The notes under the pieces: generated by a model
Told to the model about the DNA's origin: nothing
Seen by the model: the letters and a program-made list of their open reading frames with translations, nothing else
The model's database searches: none
Translations under genes and position numbers: made by a program
Source: JAHECQ01 sp963775125
GTDB lineage: Bacteria > Actinomycetota > Acidimicrobiia > Acidimicrobiales > SZUA-35
Direction: 5' to 3'
Length of the DNA: 64,000 nt
Assembly (NCBI GenBank): GCA_963775125.1
Contig: CAVZHQ010000007.1
Coordinates: forward strand, 1,178,001 to 1,242,000
Part shown: in pieces, positions 42,643-51,137 of the stretch
How the letters are laid out: the number at the start of each line of letters is the position of its first letter
Position numbering within the stretch: position 1 is the first letter of the stretch

Positions 42643-43212
42643 TCATGCCATACCCCTGCGGGCTGCCGGCCAGTATTGGAACACCAGGGAGTACCAGCTG
42701 TACGCAATGCCAGGCAATGCGAACACCCAAGCCAGCCAGCCGAGGGTCGGCGCATAGGAAAGCGTGCTGTGGGAGCCGAGGAACATCGGGAACGCGAACA
42801 TCAGCAGGAACGCGCCGGTCTTGCCTTCGTTCGTGACATCGAATCGAGGTACCCCGCGAGACCCGAGATACACCGCGGCCAAGGCGACCAGCCCCTCCCG
42901 CAGGAGCACCGCGACTCCCACCCAGATCGGCGCCGAACCATCGACGAGGATCAAGGGGATGGCGACCAGGAACATGAGGCGGTCGACAGTTGGATCGAAG
43001 AGCTTGCCGAACTCGCTCACCTGGTTGAACCGGCGAGCCACCCAGCCGTCGACCCAATCGGTGGCGCCCAGCGCTCCGAGCAGCCAGGCGGCAGCAGCGC
43101 GCTGTTCCCGCGGCACGAGGAGCCACACGAACACCGGGATGCAGCACAGGCGCAACAGGGTGATGAGGTTGGGCCAGGTCGCAAGATCTCGACGCTCGAT
43201 GGTCAGGCCCAC
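42643..43212 (-). CDS. CDP-alcohol phosphatidyltransferase family protein
   Basis: The protein has 189 residues. The signature D-x2-D-G-x2-A-R-x8-G-x3-D-x3-D is complete in WVDGWVARRFNQVSEFG and KLFDPTVD, near residues 52-75. Membrane helices follow. Family enzymes join a CDP-linked lipid to an alcohol such as glycerol-3-phosphate or another lipid acceptor. The place next to gcvH corresponds to pgsA2 (Rv1822) of mycobacteria; whether it makes phosphatidylglycerophosphate or cardiolipin is not decided. Confidence 0.9.
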   Translation of the reverse strand: MGLTIERRDLATWPNLITLLRLCCIPVFVWLLVPREQRAAAAWLLGALGATDWVDGWVARRFNQVSEFGKLFDPTVDRLMFLVAIPLILVDGSAPIWVGVAVLLREGLVALAAVYLGSRGVPRFDVTNEGKTGAFLLMFAFPMFLGSHSTLSYAPTLGWLAWVFALPGIAYSWYSLVFQYWPAARRGMA

Positions 43213-43256
43213 CCGGTGATGCTAACGGAGACCCCGGCGCCAACCAGTCACGCCGC

Positions 43257-44741
43257 TCAGGGCCGGTAGAACAGGAACACGCCCTTGGCCGGATCGTTGA
43301 AGCGCAGCAGGTAACCCTGTTGGGCCATCGCCTCGGCAAACGCCCGCCGTTGATCGAGGCGATCTTCCGCGCCGAGGCTCGGCAGGTGACGCTCGTCGAT
43401 CAGCACAGCCCGCACCCGGAAGACGGCAAACGCAACCTGAGGCTGCTCGTTGGGGTCCAGCTCGTGGATCCATGGGCGCTCAGCGATCGTGGCGAGAGCC
43501 GACCGCGAACTTCGGACGGCGTCATCGGGTCCGAGTAGCGCGACGGCCTCGCGGACCGAGTCGTCGATCGGGTCGGATGCCGACCACTCCCACGGCTGCT
43601 CGTACGGCGAGATCGGCGAGGCATCGACGAAGGCCAGCAGTGCGGCGACGACCAGAGTGGCCTGGAGGCGCCCGTCGACGAACACCCGGTCGACACCCTG
43701 ATTCCCCAGGCGCTGCAGGGCGAACACCCCTGCGATGAAGACGAACGCCAGAAGCATCGAGGTCCGCTCGGCGAACGGCGTATCGCCCAAGTCGGTGATC
43801 AGATACACCGCGCCCAACGGCAGCGCCGGCAGCAAGTGCTTGAGCGACAGCAGCGGGAGGAAGATCAGCGGCGCCAGGAGGCTCACCAGAAGGGTGACGT
43901 TCGGCCGGGCCGTCAGGTCCTGCAAGAACTGCACCGGATGACCCAGCGCCGTGGTGAAGAACGCCCCGAGCGAGTCGCCGTACTCGCCGTACTGGCCGAG
44001 CGCTCCCCCGCTGACCAACGGCTGGAGCACCAAGAGCAGCCCGAGCGACCAAAGCGTTCCGATACCCAGCGTCCACAGTCCGGTTCGTCGTTCGCCGTCG
44101 CTCAGCAGCACGAAGCCCCAGAGCGCCACCGTGATGCCGAGATCGGCTCGACAGGCAAGGACGAAGGCGATGCAGAACCAATAGGCGACCCATCGGCGTC
44201 TCGAGCCGAAGTAGGCGAGGCCCAGCAATCCCGGCATGGCCAACGCCTCGGGATGGAAATCGTTGACCGCCAACGCGTGGATCCCGGGATGGAAGGCGTA
44301 GGCAAGCACGACCGCGAGGGAGGCACCGAACCGGAGGTGGGCGACGCTACGAGCGAGCGACCACAAGGGAATGACGGCAAGGCCCAGCAGAACGGACTGG
44401 GCCACCAGCAGCACCTCGGCCGCCGGCGCCAGCAACGCCAGGCCGGCGAGCGGGTACAGCACGAAGGACCAGTGGAGCTCGAGGAGGTGGATGTCGGGGC
44501 CGATGAGCGAGGCTTCGGGCCGCAGCCCTTCGGTGATGAGGTGGAGGGCTTGCGTGTACCCAGCGAGGTCGGAACCGGCGTCGAGTGATCGATAGCGCGT
44601 CATCGCCAACGCGGCGAAGATGGCAGCGATCCCCACGGCGAGCGCGACCGGGAACCAACGATCACTCGTCCCCGATTCGAGTCGGGACTGCACCCGCAGG
44701 ACCTGCCGCCGGATCTGACGGCGAGCCGGGACCTGACTCAC
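43257..44741 (-). CDS. DUF2079 polytopic membrane protein
   Basis: The protein has 494 residues and about 10 membrane helices. It has the DUF2079 features: DAGSDLAGYTQALHLITEG near residue 54, PDIHLLELHWSFVLYPLAGLALLAP, and VLAYAFHPGIHALAVNDFHPEALAMP near residue 155. The family resembles the glycosyltransferase-C fold; function is unknown. The C-terminal 90 residues are outside the membrane. The ATG overlaps the SRAP-gene stop by four bases. Confidence 0.88.
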   Translation of the reverse strand: MSQVPARRQIRRQVLRVQSRLESGTSDRWFPVALAVGIAAIFAALAMTRYRSLDAGSDLAGYTQALHLITEGLRPEASLIGPDIHLLELHWSFVLYPLAGLALLAPAAEVLLVAQSVLLGLAVIPLWSLARSVAHLRFGASLAVVLAYAFHPGIHALAVNDFHPEALAMPGLLGLAYFGSRRRWVAYWFCIAFVLACRADLGITVALWGFVLLSDGERRTGLWTLGIGTLWSLGLLLVLQPLVSGGALGQYGEYGDSLGAFFTTALGHPVQFLQDLTARPNVTLLVSLLAPLIFLPLLSLKHLLPALPLGAVYLITDLGDTPFAERTSMLLAFVFIAGVFALQRLGNQGVDRVFVDGRLQATLVVAALLAFVDASPISPYEQPWEWSASDPIDDSVREAVALLGPDDAVRSSRSALATIAERPWIHELDPNEQPQVAFAVFRVRAVLIDERHLPSLGAEDRLDQRRAFAEAMAQQGYLLRFNDPAKGVFLFYRP

Positions 44742-45460
44742 GGCGAGCCTTCAGGCTCCGCGGGTTCCAGGAGTTCGGGGCCGCGGTTCCGAACGTTGTT
44801 GACGGCAGTGGTCACCGGATAGAGGCTGAGTAGCTCGTCTGGAGCCGGCACGAGCAGACGCCGGAGCGTCGTTGTGTCCGAGCCGGGATCGAGCCATGCA
44901 TCCCAGGCCGAGGCCGGAATGAACACCGGCATGCGGTCGTGTATCGGCCGCATCGTCGAGTTCGCCGCGGTCGTCAGGACCGTGCAGGTCTCGAGCGGCT
45001 CGACCCCCGGAAGGTCCGATCCGTCGCTCGCCTTCTGGTACCAACGTTCCCAGAGCCCGGCCATCACCAACGGCTCGCCGTCCGCACGTCTGATGAAGTA
45101 CGGCTGTTTCCGAGGCTTCGATCCCGGCACTGCTTCGAGGGTCTTCCATTCGTAGAAGCCGGTGGCGGGAAGCAGGCAGCGCTTGGCTTGGAACGCCCGC
45201 CGGAACGCCGGCTTCTCGGCGACGGTCTCGCTTCTCGCGTTGATCATCTTCGAGGCGATCTTCACATCCTTGGCCCAGAACGGCACGAGGCCCCACCGAA
45301 GCACCTCCACCGCACGGTGCCCGTCCCGCGCCCGCACGGCGTACACCTTGTCAGTCGGCGCGACGTTGTAGTTGTCGGGCAGTGCTTCCGCCGGAGGCGT
45401 CGCCCCGAAGTACCGGGCCAGCTCCTCGGGCGGCGATGCCGAAACGTACCGACCACACAT
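44738..45460 (-). CDS. SRAP/HMCES-family abasic-site crosslinking protein (YedK-like)
   Basis: The protein has 240 residues. The true start is the ATG that puts Cys at residue 2 (MCGRYVS), because the catalytic Cys must be the N-terminal residue after Met removal; an upstream GTG at 45463 would spoil it. Other residues: NYNVAPTDK, RWGLVPFWA, INARSETV, GFYEWK and HDRMPVFIP, with the active-site Asn, Glu and His. The protein crosslinks to abasic sites in single-stranded DNA and shields them. It overlaps the DUF2079 gene. Confidence 0.94.
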   Translation of the reverse strand: MCGRYVSASPPEELARYFGATPPAEALPDNYNVAPTDKVYAVRARDGHRAVEVLRWGLVPFWAKDVKIASKMINARSETVAEKPAFRRAFQAKRCLLPATGFYEWKTLEAVPGSKPRKQPYFIRRADGEPLVMAGLWERWYQKASDGSDLPGVEPLETCTVLTTAANSTMRPIHDRMPVFIPASAWDAWLDPGSDTTTLRRLLVPAPDELLSLYPVTTAVNNVRNRGPELLEPAEPEGSP

Positions 45461-45515
45461 CACCGGAGACCGTAGCCGACACGCGACCCCAGCCGACCGA
45501 AACCCCCCTCCCTCC

Positions 45516-45567
45516 CGAAATTTGCCGCGTCAGCCACGCCTGACGTGGCTAACGCTTCAAAGAACGG
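45516..45567 (-). repeat. 52-bp palindromic intergenic element, copy 2
   Basis: This is the same 52-bp element as at 3485-3536 but on the minus strand, 23 bp downstream of the TetR gene stop and upstream of the SRAP gene. Its palindrome core reads GCCACGTCAGGCGTGGC on the minus strand. As in the first copy it lies downstream of a gene end, with a G-rich tract following. Confidence 0.7.
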
Positions 45568-45590
45568 CGGTGGGTGGTCCCGGTGAGGGG

Positions 45591-46229
45591 TCAGACCAAG
45601 CGGGTTGCGGCGGCTTCGAGGGAATCGGCCAACAGATCGGCGAGCATCGACAGCTCGTACGGGCTGTCGACCTGGGCAGAGATGAAGATGCCATCGGTCG
45701 TCGCCATGGTGAACCGGGCCAGCAACTCCGGGAGGCCGGGCGAACGTTCGATGACGCTCGGCGGCAACGAGGAGACCCAGAAGGCGGCGAGCGTCTCGAG
45801 CACCAAACGTCTGATCTCGACGAAACGCTTGCGGGCAACGGGCTCGATGGCCTGCCGCTCGAGCGCCAGCATCAGGCCCAGGCGCCAGAACTCGGGACTG
45901 GTACTGATACTGGCCACGGCCGAGCGCAGCTGGTGTGTCACCACTTCGTGACGACTGGGACCATCCGGCCCGCCGGCAGGTGACGAGTCCCAGCTCGGCA
46001 TCGCCTCGTTCCACTGGTCGAAGCTCGATTGGAGCATCTCGGCGAACAGCTCGTCCTTGTCGGCGAAATGCCAGTACACCGAACTGGCGGGCAAGCCCGA
46101 CCGCGCCGACACCTTGGCGATCGACGTGCCCTGATAGCCGAGTTCGTTGGCGATGGCGAAGGTGGCGTCGATGATGCGCTGACGGGATTCCAGCCCCTGG
46201 CGGCTTCGTCGATCGGTTCTCGGACTCAA
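45591..46229 (-). CDS. TetR/AcrR-family transcription regulator
   Basis: The protein has 212 residues. The TTG start follows AAGAGGTGAAGAC with a good AGAGGTGA ribosome site. The helix-turn-helix is in RIIDATFAIANELGYQGTSIAKVSARSGLPASSVYWHFADKDEL. The C-terminal 150 residues are the ligand-binding helices. It is divergent from the HpaB-like gene, and the inverted repeat at 46258-46275 lies between them, so it very likely represses that operon and itself. Confidence 0.92.
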   Translation of the reverse strand: MSPRTDRRSRQGLESRQRIIDATFAIANELGYQGTSIAKVSARSGLPASSVYWHFADKDELFAEMLQSSFDQWNEAMPSWDSSPAGGPDGPSRHEVVTHQLRSAVASISTSPEFWRLGLMLALERQAIEPVARKRFVEIRRLVLETLAAFWVSSLPPSVIERSPGLPELLARFTMATTDGIFISAQVDSPYELSMLADLLADSLEAAATRLV

Positions 46230-46257
46230 GTCTTCACCTCTTTTCGCTTTTCTTTCT

Positions 46258-46275
46258 CCGTAGTCATCACTACGG
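46258..46275. promoter_or_regulatory. Inverted-repeat operator between tetR and hpaB-like gene
   Basis: CCGTAGT, a four-base spacer CATC, then ACTACGG: seven-bp perfect arms. It lies 29 bp from the TetR start and 83 bp from the HpaB-like start. A palindrome of this size in a divergent region is the usual TetR operator layout. Confidence 0.75.
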
Positions 46276-46357
46276 TAAAGCCTGCACTGCATGAGAACAA
46301 GCCCGACCAACCAACCAGATCAATGAACCAGATCGAACAACCAAAGGGAGCCGCGCT

Positions 46358-47812
46358 GTGGGCGCACGTACCGGTAGTCAATTCCTCGAAGGCCTCCAGA
46401 AGACCAGCCGGGCGATCTGGGTGGACGGCGAACGCATCGCCGACGTCACCCAACACCCGAAGCTGACCGGTGCGGCCCAATCGCTTGCCTCCATCTTCGA
46501 TCGCCAACACGAGTTCGCCGACGAGTGCCTCGTGCCCGACCCCGAGACCGGGGAGGCCATCAACATCAGCCACATGATTCCGCGCTCACACGAGGACATC
46601 CGTCGTCGGCACCAAGGCCTCGTCCGCCTGTCCGAAGGCACCGTCGGACTGATGGGTCGCACCCCCGACTACATGAACATGAAGTTCTCGGGCTTCGCCT
46701 CGGCGCCGTCGGTATGGGCCGGAGCGGCAGGTCAGAACGAGCAAGGGGCGCAGAACCTGGTGAACTATCAGAAGAAGCTGGCCCGAGACGACATCTCGCT
46801 GACCCACACCATCATCCAGCCGACCGTCGACAAGCGCACCGATACGCAGATCCTCGGCAACCAGGTCACCATTCGCAAGGTCGGCGAAACCGCCGACGGC
46901 ATCATCGTCCGAGGTGGCCGAGTGCTTGCGACCCTTGCGCCGTTCGCCGACGAGACCACGGTGTACCCCGCGCTGCCCATTCCTCCAGGCGCCGAGGAGT
47001 ACGCCCTTGCCTTTGCCATTCCGCTCGACACGCCGGGCCTCAAGTTCCTCTGCCGTGACTCCGCCTCGGCCGTGGGCGCTGACGCGTTCGACAAGCCGCT
47101 CTCCTCGCGGTTCGACGAGCAGGACGCGTTCTGCATGTTCGACGACGTCCTCGTGCCGTGGGACCGGATCTTCCTCGACGGCGATGTCGACATCTACAAC
47201 TCGATTCGCGAGACCGGCTACATCATCAACATGACCACCCAGTCGACGACTCGGGCGTTGACCAAGCTGCAGTTCGCGTACGGCCTGGCCACTCGCATGG
47301 CCGAGATGATCGGCGACTACAGCCCGGCGACCACCGAGATGCTGGGCGAGCTGGCCTGCTATGTCGAGGTCACCCGCAGCGCTCTCGAGCTCTCGGTCGA
47401 GCAGGCGTTCGAACGCGAGAGCGATGGGGTCTGGTTCCCCAACGGTCGCCCGCTCGACCCGATGCGAGCACTTCTCGCCCTGTGGATGCCGCGCGTCAAC
47501 GAGATCATCACCCTCATCGGCGGGCACAACCTCCTGACGACGCCGGCTCGCCGCCAGCTCGACGACCCCGAGCTTCGGCCGCTCATCGACGAGATGTTGC
47601 TGGGCGCCGATGACACGTCGGCCGAGGCCCGCTCTGCCCTCTTCCGCATGGCCTGGGATTTCGTCGGCTCCAACCTGGCCGGGCGCGGGTTCCTCTACGA
47701 GCGCTTCTACCTCACCTCTGCGTCGCGCAACAAGCAGATGATGCACATGTTCACCTCGGACCGAGCCCGACCGGCTGAGCTCGTCGACTCGATGCTGAAC
47801 CTCACTCGCTGA
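46358..47812 (+). CDS. 4-hydroxyphenylacetate 3-hydroxylase (HpaB)-like flavin monooxygenase
   Basis: The protein has 484 residues, GTG start after AAAGGGAG. The HpaB family pattern runs through ISHMIPRSHEDIRRRHQGL, RTPDYMNMKFSGFASAP and FDDVLVPWDRIFLDGDVD, with Arg/Thr contacts for reduced FAD. These are two-component monooxygenases that hydroxylate phenolic or related rings and need a separate flavin reductase, not visible next to it. Downstream the UGSC selenoprotein gene and, opposite, a Baeyer-Villiger monooxygenase form a possible oxygenase cluster. Confidence 0.92.
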   Translation: MGARTGSQFLEGLQKTSRAIWVDGERIADVTQHPKLTGAAQSLASIFDRQHEFADECLVPDPETGEAINISHMIPRSHEDIRRRHQGLVRLSEGTVGLMGRTPDYMNMKFSGFASAPSVWAGAAGQNEQGAQNLVNYQKKLARDDISLTHTIIQPTVDKRTDTQILGNQVTIRKVGETADGIIVRGGRVLATLAPFADETTVYPALPIPPGAEEYALAFAIPLDTPGLKFLCRDSASAVGADAFDKPLSSRFDEQDAFCMFDDVLVPWDRIFLDGDVDIYNSIRETGYIINMTTQSTTRALTKLQFAYGLATRMAEMIGDYSPATTEMLGELACYVEVTRSALELSVEQAFERESDGVWFPNGRPLDPMRALLALWMPRVNEIITLIGGHNLLTTPARRQLDDPELRPLIDEMLLGADDTSAEARSALFRMAWDFVGSNLAGRGFLYERFYLTSASRNKQMMHMFTSDRARPAELVDSMLNLTR

Positions 47813-47890
47813 CGGCGACGCCTCGGGCCGAACGCCAAGCTTTCCCGACCGCCGCTCGACGCGAGCCCACCCAACCGCTACAACGAGAAG

Positions 47891-48952
47891 GTGCCCACCG
47901 TCTCCCAAGCGTTCGGTTCCGCTCGCGTCGAGCTGGTCGACGACGATGCCGTCCAGCAGTACTTCCACGATCGCGGATGGACCGATGGCCTCCCGATCGT
48001 GGCGCCGACCCCCGAACGAGTGCGTGCCATGCTCGAGTGGGGCGGCTTTCCCGCCGACCACGTCGTCGGTGTCGAGAGCGTGAAGTCCCGCCCGCTCACC
48101 GCAGAGAAGGTCGCAATCAACGCCGTCCTCGCCGGATGCCTACCGCCCGATTTCCCGGTCGTCGTGGCCGCAGTCGAGGCCGTCTGCACACCCGAACTCC
48201 TGGTGCACGGCGCCACCGCGTCGACCGGAGGCTGCGCCATCCTGTTGGTCGTGAGCGGCCCCGTGCGCCACCTCCTCCAGATGTCCTCGACGTTCTCCGC
48301 GCTCTCCAGCCCCGATCGGGCGTCGATCTGCATCGGACGTGCCGTCCGCCTCGTCCTGCGCAACCTTCTGGAAGCCCGCCCCGGCGCCCTGGACCGGTCG
48401 ACTCTGGGGCACCCAGGGAAGATCTCGTGGTGCCTCGCCGAGGACGAGGAAGGTGCCGCTCCCTGGCTCCCGCTCGGCTTCGAACGCGGAGTACCCGAGG
48501 ACACATCGTCGGTCACGGCGTTCGCTGCGTCCGGTCCCCGCCAGATCATGAACGAGTGGACCACCGATCCGGTCGAGTTGGCCACGACGATCGTGTCGGA
48601 GATCAAGGCCACGATGTTGCACTACTCGATCTGGGCCGGGAACTACGCCCTGATCGTGCCACCCCAGCTTCGCCAGGTCTTCCACGACGCCGGCTGGTCC
48701 AAGGCCGATCTCCGTCAGTTCGTCTTCGAGCACGCGGTCGTCAAGCGTTCCGACTGGATCGCCGTCGGCAAGGCGGCGGTCGTCAACGACAAGAATCGGG
48801 ACTTCGACTACCGAGCCCTCCCCTCTCCCGACCATCTGCTCGTCGTCGCTGCCGGTGGCGAGGCGGGCGGCTTCGCCGCCGTCATTCCGCCATGGCTCGG
48901 ACCCAAATCGGCCGCCGTCACCGCCGGCGTCGGCGTGTGCCTCGATTGCTGA
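47891..48952 (+). CDS. Uncharacterised protein with WTDGLPIV motif, partner of UGSC protein
   Basis: The protein has 353 residues. The N-terminal FHDRGWTDGLPIVAPTPERVRAML is a conserved motif (W-T-D-G-L-P-x-V-x-P-T) of an unnamed family. Other conserved looking parts are ASTGGCAILLVVSGP, LGHPGKISWCLAEDEEG and TVIVPPQLRQVF-type stretches near residue 255. In other genomes this motif occurs fused or next to UGSC domains (from memory, not checked). The GTG or ATG start is not strongly supported. It ends 19 bp before the UGSC gene. Confidence 0.8.
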   Translation: MPTVSQAFGSARVELVDDDAVQQYFHDRGWTDGLPIVAPTPERVRAMLEWGGFPADHVVGVESVKSRPLTAEKVAINAVLAGCLPPDFPVVVAAVEAVCTPELLVHGATASTGGCAILLVVSGPVRHLLQMSSTFSALSSPDRASICIGRAVRLVLRNLLEARPGALDRSTLGHPGKISWCLAEDEEGAAPWLPLGFERGVPEDTSSVTAFAASGPRQIMNEWTTDPVELATTIVSEIKATMLHYSIWAGNYALIVPPQLRQVFHDAGWSKADLRQFVFEHAVVKRSDWIAVGKAAVVNDKNRDFDYRALPSPDHLLVVAAGGEAGGFAAVIPPWLGPKSAAVTAGVGVCLDC

Positions 48953-48971
48953 ACCTCAGGATGTCCCGCCG

Positions 48972-49493
48972 ATGATCACTGTGCTCGACCCCACGTTCGA
49001 AGAAGACGCCGAGGCCTTCGCTCTGGCGCCCCGACCGCTGAGCTTGCGAGGGGCGACGGTCGGCGTCATCTCCAACGGCAAGCAGAGCACCCGCCCGTTC
49101 TTCGACCATCTGGAACGGATGCTCCGAGAGGAGTGGGGCGTCGCCGAGGTGGTTCGCCTGACCAAGTCGAACTACTCGGCGCCGGCCGAAGCCGAGCTGA
49201 TCAACGCCTCGGCCGGCTGGGCGGTCATGTTCGCCGGCCTCGGCGATTGAGGCAGTTGCTCGTCGTGCAGTTTGCACGACGCCATCAGCGCCGAACGGGT
49301 CGGCACGCCGGGCATCGGCATCATGACCGACGCGTTCGTCAGCGGGGCCGAACTCATGGCGTCCGCTCTGGGTCTGGCCGGCTATCCCTTTGTCGTCATC
49401 GACCATCCGGTCGCCTCGGCCACCGACGCGCAGCTCGAAGCCAGAGCGCGCGCCACGCTGGCCCAATCGGCGACGCTCCTCGGACTCACGTGA
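48972..49493 (+). CDS. UGSC-family selenoprotein (UGA codon read through)
   Basis: The frame 48972-49247 is followed by TGA at 49248-49250, then in the same frame by GGC AGT TGC TCG TCG TGC, so the protein reads G-L-G-D-U-G-S-C-S-S-C and continues for 80 more codons (LHDAISAERVGTPGIGIMTD). U-G-S-C is the defining motif of a selenoprotein family of unknown function known from metagenomic selenoproteome surveys. The Sec is residue 93 of 173. N-terminal VISNGKQSTRPFFDHLE is a family feature. A perfect nine-bp hairpin begins 10 nt downstream. Alternative: a Cys codon misread as TGA. Confidence 0.85.
49261..49281 (+). promoter_or_regulatory. Predicted bacterial SECIS hairpin after the UGA of the UGSC gene
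   Basis: CGTCGTGCA pairs perfectly with TGCACGACG (nine pairs) around a GTT loop. The loop begins after 19 nt from the UGA at 49248-49250. The same GTT loop and nearly the same spacing occur in the AhpD-like gene. It lies inside the coding sequence. The structure is stronger than in the AhpD-like gene. Confidence 0.75.
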
Positions 49494-49509
49494 AGCCTGA
49501 CGTGAGGGA

Positions 49510-51030
49510 TCAGGCGAAGTGCAGTGCGCCGTCGTCCAGGTCGATGAGCGGCAGTTCGTTCTTCTCGGTCCAGTAGTCCTGGGTGTGGCGCCACGGTTCA
49601 CGGTCGCCCTGCTTTGGCAGAAGATGCATGCCTCGCATGAGGTAACCGGGGTTGAAATTCTCCGGGTCGACCCACGGAAGCAGCGACATCGTCTGATCCT
49701 CGTCGCGTAGTTCGGGCACGACGATCTTGGCGCCCTTCGCATCCATGTGTTTGAGCAGTCGACACACGAAGTCGGCGATGAGATCGGCGCGCAGCGTCCA
49801 GCTCGCCCGGAAGTATCCGAAGACCCAGGCCATGTTGGGAACGTCGGTGAACATCGTGCCGTGGTAGGTGACCGACTGGGAGAAGTCGAGCGGTACGCCG
49901 TCGACCGTGAAGGCAATGTCGCCAAGAACGTTGAGGTTGAACCCGGTTGCGGTGACGATGATGTCGGCCTCGAGCGTCTTCCCCGACGCCAGCGCAATTC
50001 CGTGGGGCGTGAAGGTCTCGATCTCGTCGGTGACGACGGATGCCTTGCCGTTCTTGACTGCGTGGAAGAGGTCCCCGTCAGGGACGAAGGCGATGCGTTG
50101 GCGCCACGGGCGGTACGACGGGGTGAAATGCGTCTCGATGTCCGCGTCCTCCCCCAGGATGTCGACGATGCCCTTGCGAAGCTCGGCCTTCAGCGTGTCG
50201 GGATCATCGAACGACATCCGAGTGATCAACGCCTGATCGTGCAGGATCTTGCGTCGGACGATCTCGTGGGTCCACTCGTCGGGGATCTCGAGCGCACGCA
50301 ACGTATCGGCCAGTTCGTTGGCGTTTCGTCCGGTCACGAAGTACGTCGGCGACCGCTGCAGCATGGTGACGTGCTCGGCCAGTGGCGCCATCGCCGGGAT
50401 GAGGGTGGCGGCCGTAGCGCCGGATCCGATGACCACGATTCGCTTCCCTGTGTAGTCGAGGTCGGCCGGCCAGTTCTGCGGATGGACGATCTCCCCGGTG
50501 AACTGCTCCATGCCGGGCCACTCGGGGGTATACCCCTCGGTGTGGCGGTAGTAGCCCTGGCACATCCACAGGAAGTTGGCGGCGTAGACGAACGGATCAC
50601 CGGTGTCGGTTCGCTGCCCCGTCACGAGCCACCGCGCCTGCTCGGTCGACCAGACCGCGGTGTCGATTCGGTGCTGATAGCGAATGTTCTGATCGAGGTG
50701 GTGCTCGTCGATCACCTCGCCCATGTAGCGCAGGATCTCTTCGGCCGTCGCAATCGGCGCACCGGTCCACGGCTTGAACCGGTAGCCGAAGGTGTACAGG
50801 TCGCTGTCGGAGCGGATGCCCGGATAGGTGTGCGTCCGCCAGGTGCCGCCGAAGTCGGCTTGGGTCTCGAGCACGACGAACGACTTGTCCGGGCACTGCG
50901 CCTGGAGGTGGTAGGCACCGCCGACGCCCGAGATACCCGCACCGACGATGAGCACGTCGACCGTGGCGGTCAAGATCGTGTCGTCGGGCCGAGCGTCGTC
51001 GGGCGCTTGCGCTGTCGAGAGATCTGTCAT
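49510..51030 (-). CDS. Flavin-containing Baeyer-Villiger-type monooxygenase
   Basis: The protein has 506 residues. It has two Rossmann motifs (VLIVGAGISGVGGAYHL for FAD and IVVIGSGATAATLIPAM for NADPH) and the Baeyer-Villiger fingerprint F-x-G-x-x-x-H-x-x-x-W in EQFTGEIVHPQNWPADLDY. The C-terminal VTATGFNLNVLG is the family's D/A-T-G motif. It inserts oxygen into ketones to make esters. It converges on the UGSC gene (about 16 bp between the two stop codons). With the HpaB-like gene it suggests catabolism of an aromatic or alicyclic compound. Confidence 0.93.
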   Translation of the reverse strand: MTDLSTAQAPDDARPDDTILTATVDVLIVGAGISGVGGAYHLQAQCPDKSFVVLETQADFGGTWRTHTYPGIRSDSDLYTFGYRFKPWTGAPIATAEEILRYMGEVIDEHHLDQNIRYQHRIDTAVWSTEQARWLVTGQRTDTGDPFVYAANFLWMCQGYYRHTEGYTPEWPGMEQFTGEIVHPQNWPADLDYTGKRIVVIGSGATAATLIPAMAPLAEHVTMLQRSPTYFVTGRNANELADTLRALEIPDEWTHEIVRRKILHDQALITRMSFDDPDTLKAELRKGIVDILGEDADIETHFTPSYRPWRQRIAFVPDGDLFHAVKNGKASVVTDEIETFTPHGIALASGKTLEADIIVTATGFNLNVLGDIAFTVDGVPLDFSQSVTYHGTMFTDVPNMAWVFGYFRASWTLRADLIADFVCRLLKHMDAKGAKIVVPELRDEDQTMSLLPWVDPENFNPGYLMRGMHLLPKQGDREPWRHTQDYWTEKNELPLIDLDDGALHFA

Positions 51031-51137
51031 GACCCCACGGTAACCAAGGGACCCCCCAAGGTCGAAACCGCGTGCACTGCGCACCTCTCGGCGGGGTGGA
51101 ACTGCACACGGTTGGCCGAGGGCGGGTCCGACGTGGG

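Noticed and set aside
44738..45463. GTG start at 45463 for the SRAP gene
   Set aside because: It would put an extra residue before the catalytic Cys, which must be at position 2.
48930..48960. UGA at the end of the 353-residue gene as another selenocysteine codon (ending VCLDC then TGA)
   Set aside because: Sequence after that UGA does not continue the family and the UGSC gene's own ATG lies just after it.
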